A DNA stretch of 64,000 nucleotides from Annona cherimola (lineage: Eukaryota > Streptophyta > Magnoliopsida > Magnoliales > Annonaceae), in contig CM059975.1 in the NCBI GenBank assembly GCA_030490835.1, positions 58,271,174-58,335,173 on the forward strand, given 5' to 3'. The notes below the pieces were generated by a model. That model was given only the letters and a program-made list of their open reading frames with translations. It had not been told where the DNA came from and did no database searches. Of this stretch, positions 11,357-22,443 are shown piece by piece. The position numbers were made by a program, and so were the translations under genes. Positions within the stretch are counted from its first letter, which is position 1, and each line of letters begins with the position of its first letter.

Positions 11357-12086
11357 ACACTCAAATGAACGTGAAAACATATACAAGACACTACAATACA
11401 TTTCCATATACTCTACAAAGTCCAAAGAGAGAAAATAAGTGCAAGAAAGGTTTCCCATTTGATTTTCTCCATTTTTGAGTGGTCCATATACTTTCAAAGG
11501 AAGAAAAAGCTTCAAGAGTGCAAGCTGCTTCATCGATACTCATCCAAGCTGCTTCTACAACTTCTTCCTCGAGCTAAACCTGCCTACACATCTCTGTAAA
11601 GTGTAGTTTTATTTTTATTTCAAAGTCTTGTTGTATTAAACTTGATTTAGCGTGGGTAGCTAAGATCAAGTGTATGCAAAGTAGTGTGTGATTGGGTGGG
11701 ACTCATCACCTACTTGTGCAGTGTGTTGTTTATGCCCCCTAGAGCTGGAATCTAGAAGAGAGCATAGGCTCTAAGTTGTATATGCCCCCTAGAGCTAGAA
11801 TCTAGAAGAGAGCGGAGACTCTAAGTGTATTCGAGGAATACATAGTGGAACCCAAGTCACAACGGAGTGTGAGCTTGGAAGAGTGGAGTAGGGAAGGATT
11901 GCCCGAACCACTATAAATCTTGTCTTCTATTTCTTTTTACTGTTTTATCTTAATTGTTCTCTATTTACTTTCAAAAGGGGATTAATCTTTCAAGGGGTTA
12001 AGATTTTTTAATTTACCAAAGATTTTTTAAAGAACCCAATTCACCCCTCCCCTCTTGGGTTTTTCCATCAACTCGGGACCAACAAG

Positions 12087-12094
12087 TGGTATCA
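12087..12094 (+). other. Degraded primer binding site of element B
   Basis: TGGTATCA is followed by AACC in place of the usual GAGC, 2 bp after the LTR end. Two changes from the tRNA-Met-type PBS kept by element A would weaken priming. Confidence 0.75.
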
Positions 12095-12132
12095 AACCAG
12101 GTCTTTGAGTTTACCAAAGAGATCTTATTAAT

Positions 12133-13936
12133 ATGGCATCCCAATCTACTTCCGTTCCCGCATTTGCTGAAGGTCAATCCTTTACAAGGCCACCGTTGTT
12201 TGATGGGAACAATTTTGGATATTGGAAGCTGCGTATGAAGCAACTCATCATGGCTACCGACATGGATTCTTGGATTGCTATCCAAGATGGAGTAACCTTG
12301 CCTACCGATGAAAGAGCTTCCAAATGGACTGATGAGGAAGTAAAAATTGTTAAGAGCAATGCTAAAGCTATGAACTCACTATTTTGTGCTCTTACTGCTT
12401 CTGAATATGATAGAGTATCCTCTTGCTTGACCGCCAAAGAGATATGGGATACGCTAACCTCTATCTATGAAGGAACTTCTCAAGTCCAAGGGACGAGAAG
12501 AAATATTTTGATTGGAGAACTAGAAAATTTTAGAATGCTAGAAACAGAAAATATTTCTGAAATGTTTGCTAGATTCTCAAAAATTACTAATGCTTTAAAA
12601 GGTCTTGGAAAGGCTATATCTGAATCTGAGCAGGTTATGAAGATTTTGAAAGCTCTACCCGAATCATGGACTCCAAAGATCACTGCGATAGAAGAAGCCA
12701 ATGACCTTAACACACTAAAGCTTGAAGACTTAATTAGCTCACTCATGTCACATGAGCTAATCAAGAGAAGAAATGAAGATCAACACAGGGGCAAAAGAGC
12801 AATTGCCTTGAAAGCCGCACAAGACACGGACGACACATCTTCTTCTCAAAATGACGACGAGATTGCCCTACTCACAAAACATTTCAGAAAATTTGTGAGG
12901 AAAGGCAAAAATTTCAGAAATTTCAAGGAAAGAACTTCTAGAGAGAAGAAGAAAGATCCAACCAAATGCTACCGATGCGGCGGTTCGAGACATATGCAAG
13001 CTCAATGTCCAACTCCCGAAGAAAGCAAGGCAAAATAACAAAGAAAAGATCGAGGGGACAACAAAAGATTCCAAAGATACAAAGGAAGAGGCATGTACGT
13101 GAATGACGAGAAATCTTCAACAAGTAGCTCCTCAACTGACGAAATAGAGGAGGAAGAATGTGCAAGAATTTGCTGCATGGCACAAATCGAGCAAGAAGAA
13201 CAAACTACCTCAACAAAATGCACAAGTAATGAAGAGGTAAGTTCCAAACTCTCCCTTCTAAATCAAGTTATTCTTCTTTTCAAGAATGCCTCAAATGTAC
13301 TGAATTAGAAGAACTACAAACTGCATATGATTCATTATATGAAGAAATGAAGAAATTAGGAAGTAAGTTTACAATTAAGAAAAGACAATGTGATGCAGTA
13401 ATAATTGTAAATGGTAAACTTGCAGAGAAATTAGACAAAATGAAAGAAGAAAATGATTTGCTGAAAAAGGAGAACGAATCATTAAATGAATCATTAGCTA
13501 AGTTCTCTAATCCAGGAGAAAGTGTTAAAATGTTTCTGAATATGACCTCCCAAACACATAAAAGAGGTCTTGGATATCATACATTTGAGCAAGGAGAAAG
13601 TAGCAAATCAAATGTGCGAATACTTGAGAAATATCAAACTAAAACTGCATCTATATACAAGCCACAAAAGAAAAACTTTAAGTGGACTAGAAGACCAACG
13701 ATTGAACCATTGCATACTTGGAGGCCTACTCCAAGATTACCTATGGCTTGTAATTTCTGCAATAAAATGGGTCATAAAACTTACAAATGTAATTTTAAGA
13801 AATTATATGACCATGGTGCAAAATTAGTTTGGGTTCCAAGGAACACAAGATTTGGATTTTCCAAGTTAGAACAACAAAGATTGATTTATATTACTAACCC
13901 AAATGGACCCATAAAATGGATACCAAGGAGATAAGA
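12133..13936 (+). pseudogene. gag: gag of element B, interrupted
   Basis: Starts MASQSTSVPAFAEGQS, the same start as element C. The order is a copia gag N-domain, a first knuckle CYRCGGSRHMQAQC at 12967-13008 (the usual Gly before His is Arg), an acidic Ser-rich linker, a coiled-coil-like Lys/Glu segment around 13380-13490, and a second knuckle CNFCNKMGHKTYKC at 13749-13790. Breaks are a stop at 13036 and a frameshift near 13284; the last third reads in another frame to a stop at 13932-13934. Pol begins in the +1 frame relative to this end, as in A and C. Confidence 0.9.
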
Positions 13937-13941
13937 TTTAC

Positions 13942-16900
13942 TTGCTTATTTTTCAGACATATTTTAAGGCAAAGGCAAATAATGAATGGTTCATGGATAG
14001 CGGTTGCTCAAGGCATATGACCGGTGAAAGAAGTTTATTTCATAAACTTAAGCCTTGCAACGATGGAATGGTTGCCTTTGGCAATAATGAAAAAGGTAAA
14101 ATTAAAGGTAAAGGAAATATACATAGTATTTCAAATGCATGCATGGAAGATGTTTTGTTTGTTGAAGGACTCAAACACAATTTAATGAGCATTAGCCAAT
14201 TATGTGATAAAGGATACAAAGTTGTGTTTGAATCATCTATATGTAATGTATTTGATGGAGAACATATCATGTTTAGTGGTAAAAGACATGGAAATGTATA
14301 TTTGGTTTCGCTTGATGAATTAAATGGTCAATGTCTAATGGCCATTGATAATGATCCATGGGTTTGGCATAAAAGGCTTGGACATATAAACATGGGAAAT
14401 ATAAAAATCCAATGGAAAAAGAGTTTGGTAGAAGGATTACCAAGATTGAAATATGACAAGGACAAGATTTGTAAGGCATGTCAATTATCAAAACAACCCA
14501 AGATGCCTTTCTCTACCAAAAAGGAAATTTCCACCACTAGGCCACTTGAATTGCTACACATGGATCTATACGGACCATCCGACATTTTAACCATTGGTGG
14601 AAAGAAATATGTATTTGTGATTGTTGATGATTTTTCAAGATTTACATGGATAATTCTCTTAGCTAGCAAAGATGAAGCCTTCTCTATGTTTGCAACTTTT
14701 GTGAATTTGGTGCAAAATGAAAAACAAAGTACAATTGTAACCATAAGAAGAGATCATGGTGGGGAATTCAAAAACAAACGATTCATAGAATATTGTAATG
14801 AAAAAGGAATTCACCACACATTTTCTGCACCAATAACTCCACAACAAAATGGAGTAGTTGAAAGGAAAAATAGAACTATACAAGAGATGGCTAGAACAAT
14901 GCTAAATGAGAGCAATTTATCCAAGAAATTTTGGGGTGAAGCTGTAAGTAAAGCTTGTCATGTTTTGAACCGAGTTACCATTCGAGCAATCTTGAAAAAG
15001 ACCCCATATGAACTATGGAAAGGAAGGAAACCAAATATTTCTTATTTTCATGCTTTTGGATGCACATGCTATGTTTTGAACAATGGAAAAACTAACTTGG
15101 GAAAACTAGATGCTAAAAGTGATGAGGCTATATTCCTTGGTTACTCATCAAATAGCAAAGCATATAGAGTATTCAATAAACGAAACCAAGTTGTAGAAGA
15201 ATCCATACATGTTGTATTTGATGAAATTAACCAAGCTCCGAGAAAGGATGATGAACTAAGTGATGCAGATGAGACAAAAAGAAAAGAACAACCAAAGGAA
15301 CTCGAGCTCAAGCCAGAAAATCTCATAGAGGAAGAGGTAAGTGAAGGTAATGATTCTTACAAACCTCCAACTGATTTAAAGTTCAAAAACGCCCATCCAA
15401 TTGAACAAGTTATTGGTAATGTATATGAAGGAGTGAAAACTAGAAGATCAAAACAAAACATTTGAGGTCAATATGCTTTTGTATCAAAAATTGAACCAAA
15501 TACCATTGAACAAGCTCTCAATGATGAAAACTGGGTCATTGCAATGCAAGAAGAGCTAAACCAATTTGAAAGGAACAATGTATGGTATTTAGTTCCTAGA
15601 CCAAATAATCATACAATCATTGGTACCAAATGGGTATTTAGGAACAAATTAGACGAAAGCGGTCTTGTAATAAGAAACAAGGCCAGATTAGTAGCCAAAG
15701 GGTATTCCCAAGAAGAAGGAATTGATTTTGAAGAATCATATGCACCCGTGGCTAGATTAGAAGCCATACGTATTTTACTAGCATTTGCTTCTCATATGAA
15801 TTTCAAATTGTTCCGAATGGATGTAAAAAGCGCATTTTTGAATGGTTACTTGAATGAAGAAGTATATGTTGAACAACCCCCTGGTTTTGAAGAAAAGAAT
15901 CAACCAAAGTATGTTTATAAATTGACCAAAGCGTTATATGGATTAAAACAAGCTCCAAGAGCTTGGTATGAAAGGTTGAACAAATTTTTGATTGATCATG
16001 AGTTTCAAAGAGGAAAAGTAGACACTACTTTGTTCATTAAGTATAAAAATAAAAACATTCTAATTGTACAAATTTACGTGGACGATATAATATTTGGTGC
16101 TACTGACGAAAATCTATGCCAAGAATTTTCTAAGATTATGCAGAGCGAATTCGAAATGAGCATGATGGGAGAATTAAATTTCTTTCTTGGACTGCAAATC
16201 AAGCAACAAAGTGAAGGGATATTTCTAAACCAGTCCAAGTATGTCAAAGATATGCTCAAGAAATTTGGTATGCAAAACAGCAAATGGGCAAATACTCCAA
16301 TGAGCTCTATAATCAAGATCGACACGGATGAAAACGGTAAATGTATCGATCAAAAGCTTTATAGAAGCATGATAGGTTCTTTGTTATATTTAACTGCTTC
16401 TAGACCCGATATTCTCTTCAGTGTTTGTATGTGCTCTAGATTTCAAGTATGTCCTAAAGAATCACATCTACTTGCTGTAAAAAGGATTTTTAAATATTTG
16501 ATAAAAACTACCAATCTTGGACTATAGTATTCAAAGGGGTCAACCTTTGATTTAATCGGCTATTCGGATGCAGATTTCGCCGGCTATAAAGTAGATAGAA
16601 AGAGTACTAGTGGAACTTGTCAGTTTTTTGGACATATGTTGGTTTCATGGTACTCAAGAAAACAAACAAGCGTTGCTCTATCTACTGCGGAAGCCGAATA
16701 CATAGCCGCCGGTAGTTGTTGTGCCCAATTACTTTGGATGAAACAACAATTGAAAGATTATGGTATTGATTATTTTGATATTCCTATTAGATGTGATAAT
16801 ACAAGTGCAATTTGTCTAACTAAGAATCCTATACTGCATTCAAGAACCAAGCATATTGATGTGAGACACCATTTTATTCGTGAACATGTTGAAAATCATG

Positions 16901-17019
16901 ATGTTTGCTTAGAATATGTGAAAACAGAAGACCAAATTGCTGATATTTTTACCAAACCACTAGCCAAGGAATCATTTTGTAAAATTAAGAATGATATGGG
17001 GATGATAGAGCTAAATTAG
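13942..17019 (+). pseudogene. pol: pol of element B: protease, integrase, RT, RNase H
   Basis: Domains in copia order: protease DSGCSRHMTG with Asp at 13996; GAG-pre-integrase HKRLGHINM near 14370; integrase core with MDLYGPSD near 14560, RRDHGGEF near 14750 and NGVVERKNRT near 14850; RT from about 15580 with [11 protein letters not shown] and YVDDIIFG at 16075-16098; RNase H with SDADFAGYK near 16570, STAEAEYIA near 16680 and RTKHIDVRHHF near 16845; end at 17017. Two premature stops are seen: TGA at 15463 (Cys in A) and TAG at 16526 (Trp codon). The catalytic motifs remain, so the damage is recent. Confidence 0.93.
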
Positions 17020-17057
17020 GAAAAATTAAACAAGAAACTAAAATTTGAAAAGGTCAA

Positions 17058-17222
17058 GTCGATGGGTCAAGTCGACTCCATGGGAGCCAAGTCGACTTGG
17101 GAAAGTGAAGTTGACTCCGCTTCAATAGTGAAGTCGACTCCACAAGGGTCGAAGTCGACTCCGCCCCATGGCGAAGTCGACTCCGAGGGACCGAAGTTGA
17201 CTTCGCCTAGGGCAAAGTCGAC
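17058..17222. promoter_or_regulatory. Internal phased GTCGAC array between pol and ORF3, element B
   Basis: Eight cores (GTCGAC or GTTGAC) start at 17071, 17091, 17110, 17133, 17154, 17176, 17196 and 17217, steps of 20, 19, 23, 21, 22, 20 and 21 bp. A partial GTCGAT lies at 17058. Unlike the LTR modules there are no AAGTCGCA / TGCGACTT half-sites. It lies 39 bp after the pol stop and about 300 bp before the ORF3 start. It looks like a cis-regulatory array for ORF3, which is an inference. Confidence 0.75.
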
Positions 17223-17518
17223 TCCGCGCGCGCGACCGTCCGACTTCTCTCCCCTTTTCTTTCTTCTCCTCTCTTCTTTTCTCCCTCATTTTCCCGCTGT
17301 TTTTCTTCTCTTTCTTCTCCGGCTCCGGCGAATTCCTTGCTCCGGTCTATTCCCTTCCATTTTCGACATTCTCTCATCTCCGGCAAGCTCCTAGCTTCGG
17401 CAACTTCTCCGTCTCTCAAAGTTCATCTCTCTCATTCTCACTCTCTATTCCCACTCTTTTTGTCCCAAACTCCATTTCTCAATTCCTTTCTCCCTCAGTT
17501 TCCAACTCCCAAATCAAA
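17223..17518 (+). promoter_or_regulatory. Pyrimidine-rich leader before ORF3, element B
   Basis: About 300 bp of C/T-rich sequence with no TATA box runs from the GTCGAC array to the ORF3 ATG. Element C has the same arrangement on the minus strand (GA-rich on plus, 31365-31630). A TATA-less, CT-rich core promoter or a 5' leader would fit, as an inference. Confidence 0.45.
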
Positions 17519-19120
17519 ATGGCACCAAAAGCTAGACTCCCAAAGTTAGCAGTCAAAAAGCCAACCCAAAGACCAGTGCCCAGACCTTCCCAATCCAACA
17601 CAGAAGAGGAAGTTCCTAGAAAACAAAGGACACCCGCTAAGAGAGCAAGGGAGGAACCATCGACATCAACGGGTAGACGGGTTCGATTTCAAACCACTAC
17701 TCAATCGTCTGATCGAGCTCCGAGGTCGGAAAATCAACCTCAAAGCTCAACCTCCTCAAGAATCCCGATCAAAAAGGGGCAAGTCTTGAAAATGCCCACG
17801 ACCTACTTCAAGTTTGAGCAGCAACACAGTCGCTTCTACAAATATTTTTATGAGAGAAAGGTATTCATTCCCAAAATCATCGATTTCAAATTTTTCAGCG
17901 ACTACGAGTTTGATATAGAAGAGTTGCTTGACTTCCAAGGTTGGACACAACTGTTAAAGTCTGACGAAAGGATCTATCCCGATCTCACTAGACTCTTCTA
18001 CTATTTATGGGATGATACCAAGTTCTCAACCTATGTCAAAGGAAGCGAGATGTATCTGGGTTCTCTAAATAACCCAAATCAAAATGAAGCCTTAAGGAGA
18101 ATCGGGAGCATTCTTCAAGTACACTATGAAGAAGAACGACTTCCTACAGACCTGACAATGGACAAAATCTACAACGAGCTGACAAAGAGCAACAAGTACC
18201 ATGCAGGCACAAAGTTTTTGCATTACATGGATCTTTCTCCTAGGCTCAGAGTCCTCCGTCTGCTAATCGCCCACTGTATCTATCCAAAAGGGGGCGGGAG
18301 AAATCAATTGAATCCACAAGAAGCCATGATCCTGTGAAAGTTAATCAATAAAGTCAAGATCAGCCTTCCCAGGCTATTTCTAGAAGCCTTGGTGTGCCGG
18401 AAAGACAATCCGAGAGGCGTACTACCTTACGGATCCTGGATCACTAGGATTCTAGAACGGTTCGAGGTAGACATCAACGGGGAACCATTTGAAGTTCCCA
18501 AAACGACGAATGCAATCAACAAGGCACTGCTCCAACGAATGAAGATCAATCTGGAGCAATTCAGAGAAGATAGAATTCGGGAAAAGCTAGGCGAGCCAGC
18601 ACGAGAGCAAGAGGACCACGCACAGGCTGAGGGGGAGCAACCTCCCGAAGCACCGCCTGCTCAAGCGGAGCCCGCATCTCCCGCGATGCACGGATCCTAC
18701 TCACCTCAAGGATCTGCTGCACCCGAACGAGCGCCTCCTACATTATCTCAAGAGGCCACGCTTTAGAGCATTAAAGAAGAGATTTCGGCTCTTCGGGAAG
18801 AAATGGGTCATCAAGAGGATAGGATGACTAGTCTTGTGACTGAGGTCTTGAATGCTATCAATGATATGCATTCCCGACAAGATCGAATCGATCGGAAAAT
18901 GCGTACCATTCGATACCACCTCGCCTCAGGCCGTCACAAGAAGCGACCCATGCCTGAACTTGATCCCTTCGAATCGGGTTCAGTTCATCGCGAGCAGTCT
19001 CCCGCACCCGTTTCCTCCTACTCATCAGCCCATAACCGTCCCATCAAACCTATCTCATATCCCATCTCACAATTTCAATTCACAAAATCTTTGCGAATTG
19101 ACAAACTTTTGATAGATTGA
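17519..19120 (+). pseudogene. Sirevirus third ORF (env-like position), element B
   Basis: About 530 codons after pol, starting MAPKARLPKLAV. A basic, Pro/Ser-rich N-terminal 95 residues is followed by a globular domain with FYERKVFIPKIIDF, LLDFQGW, YPDLTRLFYYLWD, KFLHYMDLSPRLRVLRLLIAHC and NPRGVLPYGSWITRIL. A Pro/Glu/Ala-rich linker and a Glu/Arg-rich, coiled-coil-like C-terminus with MHSRQDRIDRKMRTIRYH follow. I recall this pattern as the 'putative plant transposon protein' domain. I see no signal peptide or membrane helix, so 'env-like' describes position only. Breaks are TGA at 18336 and TAG near 18766. It ends LLID-stop right before a polypurine tract. Confidence 0.75.
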
Positions 19121-19121
19121 C

Positions 19122-19132
19122 AAAAAGGGGGA
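19122..19132 (+). other. Upstream extra polypurine tract, element B
   Basis: AAAAAGGGGGA follows the ORF3 stop directly, about 300 bp before the true PPT. Element C has the counterpart at the same place. Multiple PPTs are known in Sireviruses. Confidence 0.7.
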
Positions 19133-19422
19133 GATAGAATAGGAATTGAGTAGAATTTTTGAGTTTTGGGTCAGGTAGTTTGTATTTAGGAGTTTCATTT
19201 TCATTTTTGCTTTACATTGTAAACTGAAAACATGAATGATATATGAAACTTTTTTATGCTCAAATATGTGTTTATGATTGATAAATGTGATATGAATGAT
19301 TGAAAAGATATGTTCTGAATGCTTGAAAGTTATGTTTTGTTGAAAGTTATGACAGTTATGTTCTGTTTTTGAAATGCAATTATCTTGAAAGGAACAAACT
19401 CAATTTAGTTTTGTCAATCATC

Positions 19423-19433
19423 AAAAAGGGGGA
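19423..19433 (+). other. Polypurine tract of element B
   Basis: AAAAAGGGGGA lies 3 bp before the TGTTGG start of the 3' LTR. Confidence 0.85.
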
Positions 19434-19436
19434 GAT

Positions 19437-21307
19437 TGTTGGAAACAATGTTTAAAACAAAACAAAATTGACCAAAGCATTAGTTTTGATGATTAACAAA
19501 GACTAATTTGAGTATATCAAGTATACTAATGAGTTTGCCAAATGTTTTAAGGAACTGAAATAGTCAAGTCGAACCCCAAGTCTACTTGGACTTCGACTTA
19601 GGGTGAAGTCGATCCCAAAGTCGACTCCATTATCGACTTGAAGCAGAACTTCAAAGGCAAAATCAAAACTGGAAGAGTAGCAGGTGAAGTCGCAGGCTAA
19701 GTCGACTCCACTTGCGACTTGGGAAGCCAAGTCGCACACGAAGTCGACCTCACTATCGACTTCAGTCGAGAAAAACTGTCCAAACCTGATTTTGGGGCAC
19801 AAAGCTGCCCAAGTCGCAGGCCAAGTCGACTCCAGGTGCGACTTGGGCAAAGTCGCAGACAAGGTCGACTCCACCTTCGACTTGAGAAGTTCAGACTTGA
19901 AAGATGCATTCCCAAGCTCATTCCAAGAATCTATTTGGACTTTCTCAAATCCAAGTAATATGCAAAGTCCATGTTCAAGATTAACTTGAGTATTCTTGAG
20001 ATTCAAGGTAAGGATTCAAGTTCAAGTTCAAATCAAGTCTATCAAGTCCAAGGCAAATTTTCAAGCTTGCTTCCAAATGAAGATCAAACGACTCCAAAGC
20101 AAGCAAGGTGCATGAATATATCATGCAAGGACTCAAGATCTCCTAAGTTCTACAAGGTTCAAGTAAATCCAAGATGGATCAAGGTCAAGCTCTTCATAAA
20201 TCACAAGATCTACAAGTATGAGGAGCCACTTGACAATTAAAAGGACTAAAGGAAGAAAGCCAAGCAAGCTAGAAGCAAAATCAAATGAGGATCAAGGCAT
20301 TATTGGCGAAGACCAAGTCAAGTCGCAACCCAAGTCGACTCCAGGATCGACTTGAGTTGAAGTCTGAGGCCAAGTCGACCCAAGTCTCAGACTTGGAAAT
20401 CTGAAGAACCCAAGTCGCAGGCCAGGTCGACTCCATGTGCGACTTGGAAGCCAAGTCACAGGCCAAGTCGACTTCATCTTAGACTTGGAGAATAACGTTC
20501 AAATTTTTGAACGTTGGAGTTCATTTATTGCGCGCCAACCACCTCTACAACGTTCATATTTTCCTCATTCTATAAAAGGACACTCAAATGAACGTGAAAA
20601 CATATACAAGACACTACAATACATTGCCATATACTCTACAAAATCCAAAGAGAGAAAATAAGTGCAAGAAAGGTTTCCCATTTGATTTTCTCCATTTTTG
20701 AGTGGTCCATATACTTTCAAAGGAAGAAAAAGCTTCAAGAGTGCAAGCTGCTTCATCGATACTCATCCAAGCTGCTTCTACAACTTCTTCCTCGAGCTAA
20801 ACCTGCCTACACATCTCTGTAAAGTGTAGTTTTATTTTTATTTCAAAGTCTTGTTGTATTAAACTTGATTTAGCGTGGGTAGCTAAGATCAAGTGTATGC
20901 AAAGTAGTGTGTGATTGGGTGGGACTCATCACCTACTTGTGCAGTGTGTTGTTTATGCCCCCTAGAGCTGGAATCTAGAAGAGAGCATAGGCTCTAAGTT
21001 GTATATGCCCCCTAGAGCTAGAATCTAGAAGAGAGCGGAGACTCTAAGTGTATTCTAGGAATACATAGTGGAACCCAAGTCACAACGGAGTGTGAGCTTG
21101 GAAGAGTGGAGTAGGGAAGGATTGCCCGAACCACTATAAATCTTGTCTTCTATTTCTTTTTACTGTTTTATCTTAATTGCTCTCTATTTACTTTCAAAAG
21201 GGGATTAATCTTTCAAGGGGTTAAGATTTTTTAATTTACCAAAGATTTTTTAAAGAACCCAATTCACCCCTCCCCTCTTGGGTTTTGCCATCAACTCGGG
21301 ACCAACA
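19437..21307 (+). repeat. Element B 3' LTR
   Basis: Nearly identical to the 5' LTR. It lacks the 27-bp duplication (5' LTR near 10572-10600) and a roughly 19-bp stretch (5' LTR near 10850). It keeps the modules, the TATA box near 20571 and the terminal GGGACCAACA. Confidence 0.95.
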
Positions 21308-21976
21308 CTTACACCTTCCATTATTCTAAAGTGTTGAAGTCTTTTTGAACAACTATTGAAGCTTCAAGTGCTACTACTTCCAAGTACGTTTATAAGATTA
21401 TCATCTCCACATGACAAGGAGCTTTCGGAGCTTATCGAATACACGTTGCAAGGTGTAAATTCTCTTTTATCTATTTGTTTTGTATTGTTGCCTTGAATCG
21501 GTGTTGGAGACCGAATTCAAGAAGAAGCAAAACAGGGAGTTGGTTTGAGTTTGTCTCACTAACAGGTTTTGCTTGATTGATTTGAGTTTGTCTTACCAAT
21601 AGATTGGACTTGGTTGGTTAGAGTTGGTCTCACCAACAAGTGATTATTGTATATGCCCCATACAGCTAGAATCTAGAAAAGAGCGGGTGCTCTAGATTGT
21701 ATTGAAAATACAATAGTGCAACCCAAGACACAATGAGTGTGTGCTTGGAAGAGTGGAGTAGAGAAGGTTGCCCGAACCACTATATATTGTTGTCTCTTAT
21801 GTGGATTGATTGTTTACATTTTTGTATTCCATTTGCACTCTCTCATTCTATCTCATACCACGTTTCATCAAGGGGATTGAAATTAGAAGGGGTTAAGTTT
21901 TAATTTACCAAAGAATTTTTCAAGAAACTAATTCACCCCTCCCCTCTAGGGTCTTGCCATAAACTTGAGATCAACA
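21308..21976 (+). repeat. Element A 3' LTR, second part
   Basis: Resumes at cttacacc exactly where the first part stops (TSD copy 21308-21312), matches 2740-3411, and ends GAGATCAACA before the gacca TSD. Confidence 0.92.
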
Positions 21977-22443
21977 GACCATTCTTGACGTCGATGATGG
22001 CTCCAGCAGTGGCTAAGAAAGGTCGTTCAAGAATTATTAGAATTTGGCAGTCCTCTTCCATGTCGAGGACTACAAAGTCGACTGGGATAAACAACTTGCC
22101 GAATTTGAAGGGAACATATTCAAAAATGCCAACTGGAAATTTGATTGATTGATCGGCCAGTTGGAGAGACATAGAAGTTGGTTTTGGATCGCCGATGTTC
22201 AGCTTTTTACAGATAGAGAGAGGAATCAAACTTACACTGGCTCCGAGATCACATAGCGCCTTGCTAATTTGGAAATTCCCAAGAGCACAAGGAATAGAGA
22301 AGCTCCAAGGATCATTTAGCTTTTCTGGTAGCTTATTCTGCAAGATTGCGCTGCACTCTTCAGTGAGTGCAATGGTTCCATGCTCCTCGAACTTTCTTTT
22401 GTTTGACAACATCTCATTTAGGAATTTTGCATAAGTTGACATC
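21977..22443 (-). pseudogene. gypsy retropepsin fragment
   Basis: The minus-strand frame has the aspartic protease signature CDLGASVSLIPLS (Asp-Leu-Gly-Ala in place of the usual Asp-Thr/Ser-Gly; family members often read CDLGAS) and a downstream LERPFLATAGA block. The upstream part is the linker after gag (SNKRKFEE...). The left side is cut by element A and the right side by the long solo LTR. Removing each with one TSD copy rejoins the frame with 39267-39800 and with 1653-2097. Function: cleavage of the gag polyprotein. Confidence 0.85.

Larger units (their letters stand above)
10168..12084 (+). repeat. Element B 5' LTR
   Basis: 1917 bp, against 1871 bp for the 3' copy. U3 has two clusters of GTCGAC modules, then TATAAAAGG at 11348. 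The transcribed part holds a duplicated CCCCTAGAGCT block (11733 and 11786) and a hairpin TGTATTC GAG GAATACA near 11827-11843. It ends GGGACCAACA. Confidence 0.95.
10168..21307 (+). mobile_element. Element B: young Sirevirus-type copia retrotransposon
   Basis: An 11.1-kb element from TGTTGGAAAC to GGGACCAACA with 5-bp TSD cttac on both sides (10163-10167, 21308-21312). It interrupts the 3' LTR of element A. The order is LTR, PBS, gag, protease-integrase-RT-RNase H, GTCGAC array, ORF3, two polypurine tracts, LTR. The LTRs differ by two indels (about 27 and 19 bp) and roughly a dozen single bases that I counted by eye, so it is recent. It still carries several premature stops and a gag frameshift, so it was probably moved in trans or broke soon after insertion. 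Confidence 0.95.
2098..21976 (+). mobile_element. Element A: Ty1/copia Sirevirus-type retrotransposon, mosaic, with nested insertions
   Basis: The element runs from TGTTGATC to GATCAACA and is flanked by the 5-bp TSD gacca at 2093-2097 and 21977-21981. It has LTRs of about 1.3 kb, a tRNA-Met-type PBS, a gag with two zinc knuckles, a pol ending inside RT, a foreign gag piece and a polypurine tract. Element B sits inside its 3' LTR and a TRIM sits inside its foreign gag piece. It inserted into the protease / post-protease junction of the gypsy remnant. Many stop codons show that it is dead. Gag and pol motifs place it in the Sirevirus (Maximus/SIRE) lineage, from family knowledge. Confidence 0.88.

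Noticed and set aside
17058..17222. Recombinase-site (loxP-like) reading of the 34-bp dyads and arrays
   Set aside because: Length and symmetry are similar, but there is no recombinase gene, the copies are many and unphased to any junction, and the promoter position explains them better.
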